This document shows, piece by piece, positions 49,201-60,930 of a stretch of 64,000 bases of DNA. Both the position numbers and the translations under genes were made by a program. Source of the DNA: Lithospermum erythrorhizon (taxonomy: Eukaryota > Streptophyta > Magnoliopsida > Boraginales > Boraginaceae). The notes under the pieces are model-generated. The model did no database searches. It worked only from the letters and a program-made list of their open reading frames with translations, and was not told the origin of the DNA. The first letter of the stretch is position 1; each line of letters starts with the position of its first letter. The DNA lies in contig JADFUC010000586.1 in the NCBI GenBank assembly GCA_019722365.1, positions 1,054,001 through 1,118,000 of the forward strand. The letters run 5' to 3'.

Positions 49201-52200
49201 GGCGATCACATAATAAACTCAAATCACCAAGCATGCGACTGTGAGGCACCTCGAATCAATGATCCAATCATGAAGAACTAACTTATTAATGCTAACTTAT
49301 CAACAGAACTGCACTATCCTGACACCTGTAAGAGACACGAAGTTTCTACCACCTGCCTCGCATAACGCCCATCAACCCCGAAGACCACTCGAACTTGCCA
49401 CCGCTACCCCCAAAACGCATCTACCGTCCGCGCCGCCAGTTTTCACCGAACTGGGCATCACCGCCGAACCAAGAAGACAACCAGCCCACGCCTATTCGAA
49501 CTCGACTATCCCCATCGCCCCCAACCTTCTGGGAAACCACGCTCAAAACGTGCCTCCCTGCTGCCCACACTCAGAAGAATAAAGACACTTCGGGATCTGG
49601 ACGCACTCTGCCACCGAACAAACTACGGTCAACACAACATCCAAGAACAGGAACTTCTGAAGCCTCGCCTCCTCCTGAAGATGGTACGACAAAGATGGGT
49701 CAAGTTGGTAGTTACTGGCCCAGACAATACCCACTTAACGAAGTCAGCACTCAAACTTCTCCGCATTTGATACCACACAAAAACTCATGGAGTCGATCAT
49801 TATCTCCGTTGGCCGAAACGGCTCTCCTAAATCACAATACGTTGGTAACCCAGAACGACAGCAAGGACTGGAATATAAGAGTCAATTCATCCAGAATGTC
49901 GAAGCTGGGCAAAATAATCGAAGAATCCGACATCGCCGAGGTCGCTATGACCAACCAAAAGCAACCAACCGTTGTTTCATGAAGACCACCGCCAACGTAA
50001 AACCCGACGTCAGAAAACCGCCCATAATCGACGGTGCCTCCTCAAGATGGAATAAGCATTTTAGGACATATCGATCGTATTTAAAAATCCACCGAACGAA
50101 AAGTATCGCTTTTCGAACACACTTCCACTCTCGAAGTACTGGGTGACTGTATACGGATTTTATTAACTTCCTGAGTCAAATAGCCCAAATTTTCTTCTAA
50201 ATGTCACAAACGTAATAGATTTAATTACTCACCATAATTATGACCATATTGTGCTTTACGTTACTCAATGATTCAATTGCAGATTACTATTGAGCTAAAT
50301 AAAACCGGTAAGATGATCAAGTTTTAAGAATGATGTGAGATGCGATCGTTGTATCTAACTGTCAAGTAGGGCGAACTCCGCCACTATCCCCAATTCAACG
50401 GAAGAAACTGCCTGATACGCGAAATATGGGTGGGTTAAAATTTTGCCCTAAATAGACGGCCTGATTACCATGAATTTCAATGATTCTCGACATAATAACG
50501 ATATGTTGTACAATTTTATACACACAAATTTTAATTGCCTCCCTATACAAATCGTTAGCCAAAATACAGTGTCCGACACGGAAGGCCTAGACTGCACCCC
50601 GAATCCTCCCGAACTCCACCGACACTACTATCGTGATCGGACATGTGCCTAGACCTATAACTCCCGAATTCACGTTCCGAATAACGTGATGTTCTCCGCA
50701 ATAAACTCCTTCATCCCATACATTGTCCATTTTAACTTTTGAAAGTTATAATTTTTAAACTTGAATCTAAATATATTTGCTATGTTGCATAATACTCACA
50801 ATATATCTATCTTCTGTCTCATGCGCTTATCAAGATTATATTTATACGTATAAAATATCTACATCCAAAGTTTCTTTAAAAATTATAAAGATAAAAGTCA
50901 GTTATAATGACGTTTGTATTTAATCGGCGAGTATTATACTCTTAAAATATGACAACGACAAAGCTAAGAGATGGAAATAAACTATTATGGTCCAGAGATA
51001 TTATATAATAGTACCATGCAACATTTGTAATATACGACCCAAACAAAAAGAACAGGACGGCAATTATTGTTTCGTTTCAATTTCAATGAATTGCTATTTT
51101 GACACATGTTGTAGGAAAACGAAACGCCTTCTTCAATAACGCTTGTTATTACTAAGTACTCTTCATAATTTAATTTGTTTCAACTTAGTTTACAAGACTA
51201 TGTTTCTTGTGAACTTCGCATAGAAGTATCGAGGACTAAGATCACTGTGCCACATATTGATCTTCATCGTTTTAATGGGGCTGCTACGCTACTTCTTCCC
51301 ATATCAATCGATTTTACATTTATACAAGTATTTTATAAATAATACGTAATTTGAAAGAAGCTTAGATGATGATCATAATATATATGGTCCTGCACTCTAG
51401 CTTGAGTTGGTTTATGGATTCTTGCCGTCCTTAAATTGAAATGGAAAAGCCTAAGTTAGGGACTGAAGAAAGGAAGCACAGTGTATATTTTGCACTTTTG
51501 GTTAATAAGTTACTGCAGCCTCATTTTATGACAAAATCCGGAAACATGAAATAAATACTACCATACAAACTTTGTTTTTTAAGGAGTATTAGGTTGAAGA
51601 TCATTAGAAATATTAATATACCTGTATTATAATACTTATATGTTTCGTATTTAAAAAAATACTTATATGTTTACTAGTATTAAAAAAAATTATTTTCTCA
51701 TAACTTTCAAATAGCAGGGTCTCTTTTGAAGTAAATCTTATTAAACACATATTATTTATTCATATAATATGCTTTTTATAAGTGTTTTAAGTTTAAAACG
51801 AGTATTATGCAATATTTTTTAAAGAAAAAAGAAAATCAATATTTTGCAAACATAGTTATTATACTTGTATTTTACTAACACTATCAACATAGTGCTATTT
51901 TTGAACTTATCCAAGAAATAAATGTCATTCTCTTTCCTCCATTATCGTCGCAAAAAATGTTCCTTATTACAATTTCCAATCAATTCATTCTAATTAACTT
52001 TTAAAAAAAAAAAAAAAATTTTTATATTTTTTTAAAAATACTTTCATAATATTATATTTTATAAATTTTCATCATATAGTTAACAATATATTCATAGTCA
52101 AAGTTTTTTTTTGAAAAACAAACGTCAATTAATGTCTTGACAAATTAATTGTAGTCTGTATATATGGAGTAGGGATAGAAATATGCATATGACATTAATA

Positions 52201-52676
52201 TTCAATATATATAGAAAGGAAAATATTAACACGTAAAATCTGGACATAATATCCATTCTTATTAGAAGAAATTAAGTTCGTCACAAGAGATATAAGATAT
52301 AAAAAAACAAGAGTTAATAATTTTTTTTAGAAAAGAGATAATAAGAATAAAACCGTTCAAACTGAAATGAAGGAAATTAAGAAATCAAACTTAAATAATT
52401 CAAACATAAGAGTGCATTTAGAGATCGACCAAACGTCTGCACCAACATGAACAAATATGCACCACGATATTATCAAAGATCAAATTATAATTGATTGTTA
52501 AAATATGGGACCAAATTAACAATTAACGTAACAAGAGGAGTGAGATAACAGTATCTACATACAAACGTACCTGAAAGGGAGTCTACAAATTCTCCATTGA
52601 TGAACAGCTTAGTGAACTTTATCGTTGGAATCTTAACGTAAGACTCCGAATTTCCATTATTTCTTTCTCCCACCAT
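43262..52676 (-). CDS. Cytosolic family-2 aldehyde dehydrogenase (ALDH2C4-like), 9 exons
   Basis: This NAD(P)+-dependent enzyme oxidises aldehydes; ALDH2C4 enzymes make ferulate and sinapate from coniferaldehyde and sinapaldehyde in the cytosol. Exons in transcription order: 52676-52571, 46032-45890, 45106-44723, 44564-44475, 44365-44192, 44108-43971, 43886-43749, 43663-43602, about 43510-43262. Exons 1-8 join in phase. The N-terminus [19 protein letters not shown] has no transit peptide. Visible are [12 protein letters not shown] (cofactor fold), [16 protein letters not shown] with the catalytic Glu, GEICVAGSR with the catalytic Cys, EEIFGPVMS, and the end [11 protein letters not shown]. Predicted length is about 500 residues, as in the family. 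The ATG at 52748 lies too close to the TATA box, so 52676 is preferred. The 5' edge of exon 9 is damaged: about 8 residues cannot be spliced in frame. Intron 1 is 6.5 kb and carries a copia element. Confidence 0.88.
45537..45572. repeat. Perfect 14-bp hairpin in ALDH intron 2
   Basis: CTAATTAGTGTTTG (45537-45550) and CAAACACTAATTAG (45559-45572) are exact inverted copies around the 8-base loop CTTAGGAA. It lies 10 bp after a TACGGAGTA word (45519-45527), so it may be the tip or remnant of a small foldback element. Confidence 0.7.
46222..46443 (-). repeat. Copia LTR, left copy
   Basis: It starts TGTAGAATTTGAATG and ends ATTACCAATCA. GTACAATTTTATAC, CTCCTATATAAATCGTT, CGTCCGACA and CCCGAACTCC words match the block at 50470-50704 in order. 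Confidence 0.6.
47325..47800 (-). pseudogene. Copia integrase core, copy A
   Basis: Minus-strand fragments of the integrase catalytic core match 48520-48975 nearly base for base in long runs (for example AATCACAATGAATCAATTCA and AGCAAGAAATTGCAAAA). Frames are broken. Confidence 0.6.
48520..48975 (-). pseudogene. Copia integrase core, copy B
   Basis: This is the second copy of the integrase segment, about 1.2 kb from copy [13 protein letters not shown] is readable on the minus strand, the typical start of the copia catalytic core. Frames are broken. Confidence 0.65.
49280..50150 (-). other. Probable copia gag/leader region, unreadable
   Basis: This GC-richer block lies between the integrase copies and the right LTR, where gag should be on the minus strand. 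No clear gag motif can be followed. The 195-codon plus-strand frame at 49395-49979 is Pro/Ser-rich and probably antisense noise. Confidence 0.35.
50470..50704 (-). repeat. Copia LTR, right copy
   Basis: It matches 46222-46443 in order: TGAATTTCAATG, GTACAATTTTATAC, CCTCCCTATACAAATCGTT, TGTCCGACA, CCCGAACTCC. The right border is uncertain because the expected CA end is not clean. Confidence 0.55.
50710..52570 (-). other. Remainder of ALDH intron 1
   Basis: AT-rich intron sequence between the copia element and exon 1. I see no gene or clear repeat here. Confidence 0.6.
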
Positions 52677-52756
52677 CTCTACTACCTTCAATTCAATTAT
52701 GACAAGAGAATTGGGATTATTATTTGAGAAACAAAAATGAATATGCAATGAGAGGG

Positions 52757-52766
52757 TTATATATAG
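52757..52766 (-). promoter_or_regulatory. TATA box of the ALDH gene
   Basis: CTATATATAA on the minus strand lies about 80 bp upstream of the chosen ATG at 52676. Transcription would begin near 52730, leaving a short 5' UTR and excluding the upstream in-frame ATG at 52748. Confidence 0.5.
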
Positions 52767-53237
52767 TTATACTCCTTCCGTAAAATGAGGCAGCTCTATG
52801 ATAAGCTTCACAACCGAGTCGTAGATGACGTGCTATAAAAATACACTATGTTAGTATGTTATGTAGATAGGTGAACTTTTATATGTTGGTCAGCGGTTGC
52901 TGTCTGTGTGGACCTAGTTTTTGTGGAAAATAAGTAATTTTTGTAGCATTGTAGCCATCCCAAAACATATTTTGCAATTTGATTTTGTAGCATTCTAGCC
53001 ATACAGATAGATATTTTAGTGAATTGATTTGATGATCTTTGATTAATTCACTAACTCTATAATACTCCGATCTAAAGTGGGCAGTGTAATAATAAAATTG
53101 ATATTATTTATATTATCGCGATGAATATTTTTACCAGCACGGCTAATATGCTTGAATGTTGCATTTCATAATAATGACAAAACAATATGGAAAGACACAG
53201 CTAATTTGTGATGTCGGAGTTATTAAAAAAAATAATA

Positions 53238-53468
53238 CTCCCTCCATTTTTTTTATTGTTCTAGCAATTTTCACATAAAGTAGATTGGAAAATGTGGAAT
53301 CTCAATCATTTAAAATTATATTATTGGTTGGTTGATAGTTTCATCAGAAATATTAGTCAAAAACTATATTGAAAATGTAAGCTTCTATTTCATACTAGAG
53401 CGACAAATATTTTGAAAGCAATTTTTTTTTGGCTAAAAACGACAAATTAAAAAAAACGGACGAATGCG
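53238..53468. mobile_element. Stowaway-like MITE upstream of the ALDH gene
   Basis: It starts CTCCCTCCATTTTT after TA and ends near ACGGACGAATGCG before TA. Internal words (TTATTGGTTGGTTGATAGTTTC, ATATTGAAAATGTAA) match the other copies. It sits about 0.5 kb upstream of the ALDH TATA box. Confidence 0.6.
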
Positions 53469-53470
53469 TA

Positions 53471-54745
53471 ATTACTCTCCGAGATTTCGGGCCGGACACA
53501 AAAAATACTATTTGATACGTTAGATCGTCGAATGAATTACAACGATTGATATTCAACTTGAGAGATATCTAAAGAATTTTGAATTTCATTTAGCCAGGTG
53601 GAGGGGTTAGAAATTATTATAATCTTTATTATACAAAAGAATAGAAAATGTATTCAAATAAACATATCCTAATATATTCTCACAATGAACACCAAGAGTA
53701 TCTAACTTGAAAACATGATCAGTGAAAACTTCAAATAATAATGTTGAATTATAGGTTGTATCAAAGCCAACCTCAGTTATTGTTAAAATATATGAAGATA
53801 TTTTATTAATAATAATTATTGTTTATAACAATAAAGATGTTTGTATATATGAATGACCAATCTTAAACTAAGCACTGAAAATAAATATAAAGTGAATATA
53901 ATAGGTCGATATTTAGACAGGACTCTTTATCTTAGCGTGCGGTACCGTAACCTACTAATTATTAAGGCCAAAGCGAGTTCAAATGAATATACTGGAGCTT
54001 GTAAAATCCTTTTAGGGACAGATGCATATGTTATCGTGTATTATTGAGGTATTTGGTTGATTTATTATTTTAACAAGATACTTAAATTTCATAATTCATT
54101 TACAATTAATTGATTTTAATATGAACTTCCTACATTCTTATTAAGTTGAATAAGGGTTATACTTTTTTCATTGAGATTTTTTGGGTTAGGACTTATCTGT
54201 GAAAGTTTTTTCTTTACCTTTTCAAGCCTTGTTATTTTTTTATAGATATTATAGTATTATGGAATTCATATTAATATATGTCATATTATTTCGATTACAA
54301 TAAAGAAGATAAAATCATGTTATGTGTATGTATAGATTGATTCGATTCAGTTTTGAGCAAAAACTGAAATCGAACCTATTTAGTCGGTTCTCTCAAAGGC
54401 CGAATCTAAATCGGTTCGGTTCCAATCACTTTCAATCTTATCGGTTCCGGTTCGGTTTCGGTTTTGACCCAATTTTTGAGCCTATCGTCTTGAACCCAAA
54501 ATTAAGTTCTAAGACTAGATCTAACCCATGTAGTTTCAATGAACTCATCATGACCTCACGGTCAAAAGCTCGCTACTACATCGGCAGCCACCGCACGGGT
54601 AACACAAAGTTTGAATATATGGGTATATATGACAGTTTAATTTTTTTCCCGTTCAAAAAGCGGTAGCTAGCTTTTGTGGTCGTTGAACGAGATCACTTTG
54701 TGACATAAGGAATTCTAAAAGACTTAGGAGACTAATGGATTTCCA
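53471..54745. other. Intergenic DNA with a CGGTTCGGTT-rich patch
   Basis: No gene is recognised. 54340-54500 is rich in TCGGTTCGGTTC words, a look shared by many plant hAT-derived repeats, but ends and target duplication cannot be defined. Confidence 0.4.
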
Positions 54746-54748
54746 TTA

Positions 54749-55394
54749 GACCATCTCCAATAGGAGATAATTCATCTCATAAATATTCAATGCCACGTCA
54801 CATTATTCTCTTCCATATCACAAATATTTTCATAAATATTTTGCACTCTAAAATAGGAGATATTTCAAAAAATTATTCAACTTTATCTCTGACCGCATCA
54901 TTTCTAGCTTTCCACTGTATCATTAACATATTATTTCATTATCTTTTTAATAAAAAATAGAGAAAATCGAAAAAAAATAATGGTGTCCAAATCAAACAAA
55001 TCTAGTCTCTATTTATAGATCTTGAAAAATAAAAAATATTTGTGAAAAAAAATAAATTAAATTTGATAAAATAATATGTCAAAAATGTCAATTAAATAAA
55101 GGGATAAAAAATAGTCAATAGTGATTGTCTTTGCTTGAAGCCATTGCCAGTAAGCGGTAAACATCAATACTGTGATTACAGCTAACTTTTGACAATAATT
55201 CAAGAATTGAATAATTCAAGAATTATTGAATAATTTCAAGAATTATTGAATAATTCAAGAATTGTGAATAATTCAAGAATTGTTAGATAATTCAGAGGTA
55301 TTAATAATTCTTTGATAAATGGACAAAAAATATATTCACCTCAAATAATTTCATTGGAGCACAATATCATTTCAAATAGCAGGTGGAAATGGTC
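54749..55394. mobile_element. MITE, PIF/Harbinger-like ends
   Basis: The left end GACCATCTCCA and right end TGGAAATGGTC are inverted relatives with one mismatch. The flanks are TTA and TTG, close to the 3-bp TTA target of PIF/Harbinger elements. It is about 646 bp with no coding frame. Confidence 0.45.
55195..55291. repeat. AT-rich tandem repeat inside the MITE
   Basis: About five copies of ATTGAATAATTCAAGA with period roughly 16-19 bp. Each unit contains the near-palindrome GAATAATTC or CAAGAATTG. Confidence 0.7.
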
Positions 55395-56349
55395 TTGAGT
55401 GTCCCGTGTGTCGAGATTAAAAGCTACTTTTCTAACTTCATTTTTAAATTAAATACATAAAAATATGCTCTACTACACAAAAGGAGATTAAAGAGTACAT
55501 ACAGTACTAATTTTGGCTCATAAATAGTGCTTTTAAACTACCATTTTGTTGGCAAGATACCATTTAATAAGTGATCCTTATATCCATCTAGATAGCGTTT
55601 ATAAAAACATTATTCAAGTGTTTTCTTTTTTAATTTATTATTTAAACACCGCAGACATTACAGGATATTCAATATGTAGTACGTTTTCAAAAAATGCTAT
55701 GCTAGAAATTGTTATTGTTGATAATTTTTTGTTGATTCTTCGTCTACCTTTCTGTTATTTTTTCTTTTAATTATAATTGTCAAAAGAGAACAAAATATTC
55801 GTTAATGTCCAAGAAATGACAATAATGTAAGATTAAAGACAAAGAGGAGGGACAATAATGTGCGGCAGACCATAGTACATGAACAAATCAAACCCCAAAA
55901 AATTTCAACTCTATTAGGATATCTCTTTTGTGCCTAGTTCTGTTTTTCTTTAAGGAAAATCTTCATGATGTTGAATGTCACCTAATCCTATAATATCTTA
56001 TTATTGTCCATGAAAATTCGACCAATATTTATCTTTAAAGTCTATGCAGATTATGAGCTACTGTGCTTTTTTAGTTGACCTCCACAATGTCACAGATTTG
56101 AAGAAAAGGAAATACATCCAGGGCCGGCTTGAACTTATTGACTTGGCGTATCCATCTATGTATGTTGTAATTGTGTGTTTCTATTATTGTAGTTGTTGAG
56201 TATTGATTGAAAATATATTACAAATTTTTTCTTCGAGCGTGATCATATTTCGTACATAAATGAAGAAGAAGTGCCATCTTTGTAATGTTATCAACATCTT
56301 TTTTGCATCTTTTTTTATATCACTGTAACCCAAACTCTAAAGTTTTTAA
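55395..56349. other. Intergenic DNA, no gene recognised
   Basis: AT-rich sequence with short random frames only. Confidence 0.5.
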
Positions 56350-56358
56350 TTATATATA

Positions 56359-57090
56359 GAGAAATTTTGGCTTAACTAAAGACACATTTTAAATCTTATT
56401 TTGGCTTAGTACCTTTTTTTTTTATTTTTATTTTTAGCACACTTTCAAAGACGAAAGACAAATTACCCTTTAAAAAACTTAACACCTAACTCTTCTTCCT
56501 CTTCTTTGTACACCACCACCAAACCCTAGCCACCACCGCCAAACACCAACCACCACCACCCCTCCCTACTTTCCCCACCCCCTCCCTACCCTACCCCTAC
56601 CTCCTCCCCCCGCGACCCCACCCCCTCCCTTCCTCCTCTCGCTCGACTCCCCCCACACTGGAATCACGACCCCCTCCCTCAAGGTTTCCACCCCACACCT
56701 CGAATAAGGATTCCCCTTCCCCCCTTCTTCCCTCCCTCTCGAGTTTTTCATCTCCTCCTCCACACCATCGCGAATTCTCCCTCTCGCAAAACCCTAAATC
56801 GCAGCGAGGTGGTGGTTTGGGAAGGGCAAGGCATCAAGTGAAGGGGGATTTCAAGGCAAGGAGTGGGGCAAGGGGAATCAAGAAGTATGGGAGGGGGAAG
56901 TGGGGTTGGGAAATAGGTATTGGGTACTGGGGGCTAAGTGAGGGATTACAAGGTGGAAGGGTTGTGAAAGCGGGTCATAGTTTTTTAGCAATTTAGTTTT
57001 TTTGCAAGAAAATGGTGCTAGAAAAAAAAAAGAGTGCTAAAAATTAAAATCCCTTCAAAAAGGATGTTGTTTATCCAAATTTTTTAAAGG
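56359..57090. mobile_element. Small non-autonomous Mutator-like element
   Basis: The left end GAGAAATTTTGGCTTAACTAAAG is loosely inverted at the right end (CTTTAAAAAATTTGGATAAAC on the minus strand). Flanks TTATATATA (56350-56358) and TTATATATG (57091-57099) form a 9-bp near-duplication as in Mutator insertions, though both are AT-rich. The inside is strongly pyrimidine-rich (56500-56760, CCACCACC and CCCTCCC runs). It contains no transposase. Confidence 0.45.
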
Positions 57091-57430
57091 TTATATATGC
57101 TTAATGTAAGATGATCATTCGAATTACTTCGCATCCTATGCTCAAATTAAATTTCAAAATCGTTCCGAAAATATAAACTCCGTAGATTTTATCAAATTGT
57201 TATTATAGTACTTCACACATAAAAAGAAATGACTAATAAATTTTAGTTTATTAAAATTCTCTATTAAGATTTTATTTTTATTACAATACTTAATAAAAAA
57301 ATCTGCTGAAAAAAATAGATATCGTTAGCTCAGGGATCAGTCTGGAGATTCGCCATCGAGTATCGACAAAAGGCCCACTGGCTGAGGTCATAGCCCATAT
57401 GTTCTTCTCGGCATTTTATACATTTGCTTA

Positions 57431-59435
57431 GAGAAAATTGGCAAAATAACACTAGTTTGACCACTTTTAATTTGTAATAACATCCTTCTTGTAAAAAGAC
57501 TAAATTGTCCTAAGTCTTTCTTCTTCATTTTTTTCTTCTTCTCCCTCTTCTCAAACTACTTTTTCCTCAAACCCACCACAACCAAATCCACCACCACCTC
57601 AACCCCCTCCCCCCATATCGACCATGACTTCTTCCCTCATCTCCTTTCGCGACTACCCCCCCATGCTTTTATTTTCTAATTTTTTCAAAATTAAAATTTA
57701 AAACCTTCATTTTTGGTCCGATTTTCTTTGAAATCGAAACTATATATATGTCTTATATGGTAAAGTTAACCTAAATCAATCTATTTCATGTTTTCTTTTT
57801 TTCAAATTTAGGGTTATGTAAAAATGTATTTCGTGATTTTTAGATTTGCCCATTTTTAGTTATTTGATGACATTGCTTCATAATTTTATTATTTATACTC
57901 CTTCCTAGCTTATTAGGGTTTCATAAGTATTGTTGTCAAATTGGCGAATTTTATATCACCCGATGGCGCATTTTTCCAGGATTTTCACGCTATTTTTGTT
58001 GAAACCGTGTTTTATGTTTTGGGTTTTGTTATGAGTATGTAGTCAATATTGTAACATTTCATATACGTTGTTATACGTCAATAAATGCCATTATAGAAGA
58101 TTCGTATACAAATTCATAAACCGACGCTTAATAGCGTATAATGTATATATCAGATTTCAACTAATCAGGATATATTGGTTATAAACATGCTAATATATAT
58201 ACTGTTTTTTATGTGCAGATTATTTCAAGAGATGTTCGAGTGTAGATGATGAACACATGCATAGAAGAATGTAAAATGTTGACAACAAGGCGTACCAAAC
58301 TTCAGGGAATGGATATGGATTTGGCTCAAGTCATTTAGAAACGAAACAATTATGTTTTTGAAACTTGATTTTGTAAATGTAATTCATTATATATCTTTCA
58401 AATTGAGTAGAAACAATAGATTGATAATTCCATTATTACATTGTAAATGTATCCATTGAAGAAGAAAAATACATTACATGTTAATGAAAATGATATTGTC
58501 TTATATAATTCAATTATACATCTATAATTCTAATACTATTTAGTCTTCTATGCATATTTTCATCTACTCGGGCATATCTTGAACCCGATTCAGACACAAA
58601 ATACAAACATTAGTCAGTTAATTAGACGATAATGTATCACATCAGAGTCAAATACAATATACTCTAATATACGCTTTTATAGGGTAATAAACGCCATTGT
58701 TTTGGTGTATCTGTGATGTATAATGGCCAGATATTGACATATATCAAGATATATGAGATGTTACGATATTGACTACATACTCATAACAAAACCCAAAAAA
58801 GAAAACATGAATTCAACATTAAATAGCAGCGAAAAATCACAGAAAAATGCATAATCGAAGCAAGCATAATCGAATTGATATAAAATTCATAATTTCACAA
58901 CAAATACTTATGAAACCCTAATTAAAACTAGGAGAAATTAATAAATAATTGAAAAATTATGAACAATATCATCAAATAACCTAAAAAAGGGACAAATCTA
59001 AGAAACCCACTTAAACACATTTTTATATAACCCCAAATTCAAAATAAACCATGTGAGAATCCATTGATTTTTGTTCCTAACCCATATAAAGAACATATAT
59101 ATATATCTTCGATTTCAAGATAATCGACCAAGAATTTAAGCGTTTTTAACCCATTTTTTTTGTTTTGAAAAATCCGAAAATAAAAACCTGGGAGGGAGCC
59201 GCTGGTGGCTGGGGAAATAGAGTTGGTCTCGACATGGGGGTGTTATATTGACATGGGCCATGATTTTTGGAAGAAAAATCGGGTTGGAGTGAAAAGAGAA
59301 GAAGAAGAACGAAGAACAAAAAGACTGCATAGCTTTTGTCTTGTTACAAGAAGGGTGTCATTTAAGCAAAGAAAATTAATTGGGTGCTAAAAATTAAAGA
59401 AATGGTCAAACTAGTGCTATTTTACCAATTTTCTC
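57431..59435. mobile_element. Mutator-like element with ~700-bp terminal inverted repeats
   Basis: GAGAAAATTGG and CCAATTTTCTC are exact opposite ends. The inverted repeat continues inward as 57431-58097 against 59435-58716, including ACTAGTTTGACCA, AGGGTTTCATAAGTATT and GTTTTGTTATGAGTATG blocks. The flanks CATTTGCTT and CATTTTCTC match at 7 of 9 bases, fitting a decayed 9-bp duplication. The unique centre (58098-58715) has no transposase. It holds an acceptor-like GTGCAG at 58214-58219 followed by a short open stretch (YFKRCSSVDDEHMHRRM, then stop). Confidence 0.7.
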
Positions 59436-59706
59436 CATTTTCTCTGGGCCAGCTGTGAGGCTCGGACTCTTATGATCGATTATATGGTAGAATCGGATGC
59501 CACTCAAAAGCCGGCTAAATTCTTCCCTTTTCCATGACATTCGAAACATGTTCGAAGGTTAATCAAATCGGACTGGAGTACAATGTCTTGTTTCATATTC
59601 AAAAACTCGAGTAATTATCTAACTGGATAATGTGTCTACCCGATCGGGTAACCCAGTACCCGTCCGAACTCCACTCATAAACAACCCTAATCATTATAAT
59701 GTCTTA

Positions 59707-59930
59707 CTCCCTCCTTTTTTTTAATTGTTGTTAAGCCAAAGAAATTTGTTTGAAAATAGTTATCGTTTTGACATAATAAATAATATTTTTACATTTTCAA
59801 TGTATTTTTGACTACTTTTTCTCTTTAAATTAACAACAAACCAATGATATTGTTTCAATTGATTGTTATTCTATATTTTCAATGCACTTTTTTGACTATT
59901 TTTTATGGCTTGAGTGTGTTAATATCATGA
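59707..59930. mobile_element. Stowaway-like MITE, right end missing
   Basis: It starts CTCCCTCCTTTTT after TA. The interior is an inverted relative of the MITE at 2766 (ACCAATGATATTGTTTCAATTGATTGTTATT). The right end is lost or hidden before the LTR-like repeat at 59947. Confidence 0.55.
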
Positions 59931-59946
59931 CTTGTTAAGTACTTCC

Positions 59947-60930
59947 TGTTGGAAAATTATGCAACTTGTTCATAACAAAAATAAACAAATGCAACCAAGA
60001 TCGAATAAATGTATAATAACAAATTACGAAAAACATATAAAATACAATTCATACACGTATGAATACGAGAGTACTTTATAAACGCAGCTGAATGAAGAAT
60101 TTTCAATCTCCGAATCATCCGTTAAATCCCTCAAAGACCTCAAGTGAAATGCCTGCTAGTCCACACCAAAAGCTATTGAGCCACGCATTTGACTCAAGAA
60201 TCTACGAGCAATTGGACAAGAATTTGAGTCAAAACTTTGACTCAAAATCCAAAGCGGGAGAGGAGCGGGCGGCCGAGATATTTGGAGAGGATGAAATGAA
60301 ATTCTTAGGTTTTTCATTTCATTTTTTCCTTATATAGTCCATTTTGGTTTCGGTCGAATAGCTTGACTCGTTTGATAAATAGCTAACTCGTTAAGCCGTT
60401 AACTAACTTATTACTAAACGAGTAAGTAACTTAACAAGTTACTAATAAGCTTCCTCGCACCAATTGAAATAGCAATTTAATTGATTTGGTTTTGTCCAAT
60501 TTGTGTTTTATATTATCAATGTAAAATTCTCGATCGGGTATCTCGTTGATTTCAATCAACCCCCAATTTAACAATCTGGATTTAATTTCATACATGGAAT
60601 ATAACGTCATTGTATCTGTGTGACCTTCTTGGCTCAGATAATATTAGCAGTATAATAATATAATTGACCATTATGATTATTATATCGGTTATGCATGGGA
60701 TCTAGCACATGGCATAACCCTTGATATTATCGCGGAGTTCCATTTTACCTCTACAATTACTATTTATTGAATTTAGTTTGAGTAATTCATTTAACTAAAA
60801 CTAGTAAATGAATTATTACAACAATTGTCGCAGAACGGAAGATAATTATAAAAAATCATCTCGATTTCCACTTTTTGCCGGGTGGCATTTACTTGTCATT
60901 TAGCCATTTACACGTTGATTAAGAGTAAAT
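59947..60930 (+). repeat. LTR-like repeat (copia type), sister of 31571
   Basis: It starts TGTTGGAAAATTATGCAA, a usual Ty1/copia LTR start. TTTAATTTCATACATGGAATATAA, GTGTGACCTTCTTGGCTCAGATAATA and the AATAATATAA run match 31571-32512 in order. No internal coding region adjoins, so it may be a solo LTR. I see no certain target duplication. The 81-codon frame at 60092-60334 is probably chance. Confidence 0.45.

Larger units (their letters stand above)
46222..50704 (-). mobile_element. Decayed Ty1/copia element in ALDH intron 1
   Basis: Minus-strand translation shows copia integrase motifs: [21 protein letters not shown] (second copy), an IFCNFLAMID-like stretch and a RSDN-like catalytic region, then an AYLINRLP-like connection to about 46900. 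RT and RNase H are not seen between there and the left LTR, so they appear deleted. LTR-like blocks of about 220-235 bp lie at each end, and ACTCC occurs at 46217-46221 and 50705-50709 as a candidate target duplication. The element has the same orientation as the host gene. Confidence 0.65.

Noticed and set aside
49395..49982. 195-codon plus-strand frame
   Set aside because: It lies inside a minus-strand copia element, is Pro/Ser-rich and shows no domain; probably antisense to decayed gag.
52485..52748. Longer ALDH N-terminus from the ATG at 52748
   Set aside because: It lies about 10 bp from the TATA box, upstream of the expected TSS, and adds residues unlike the family.
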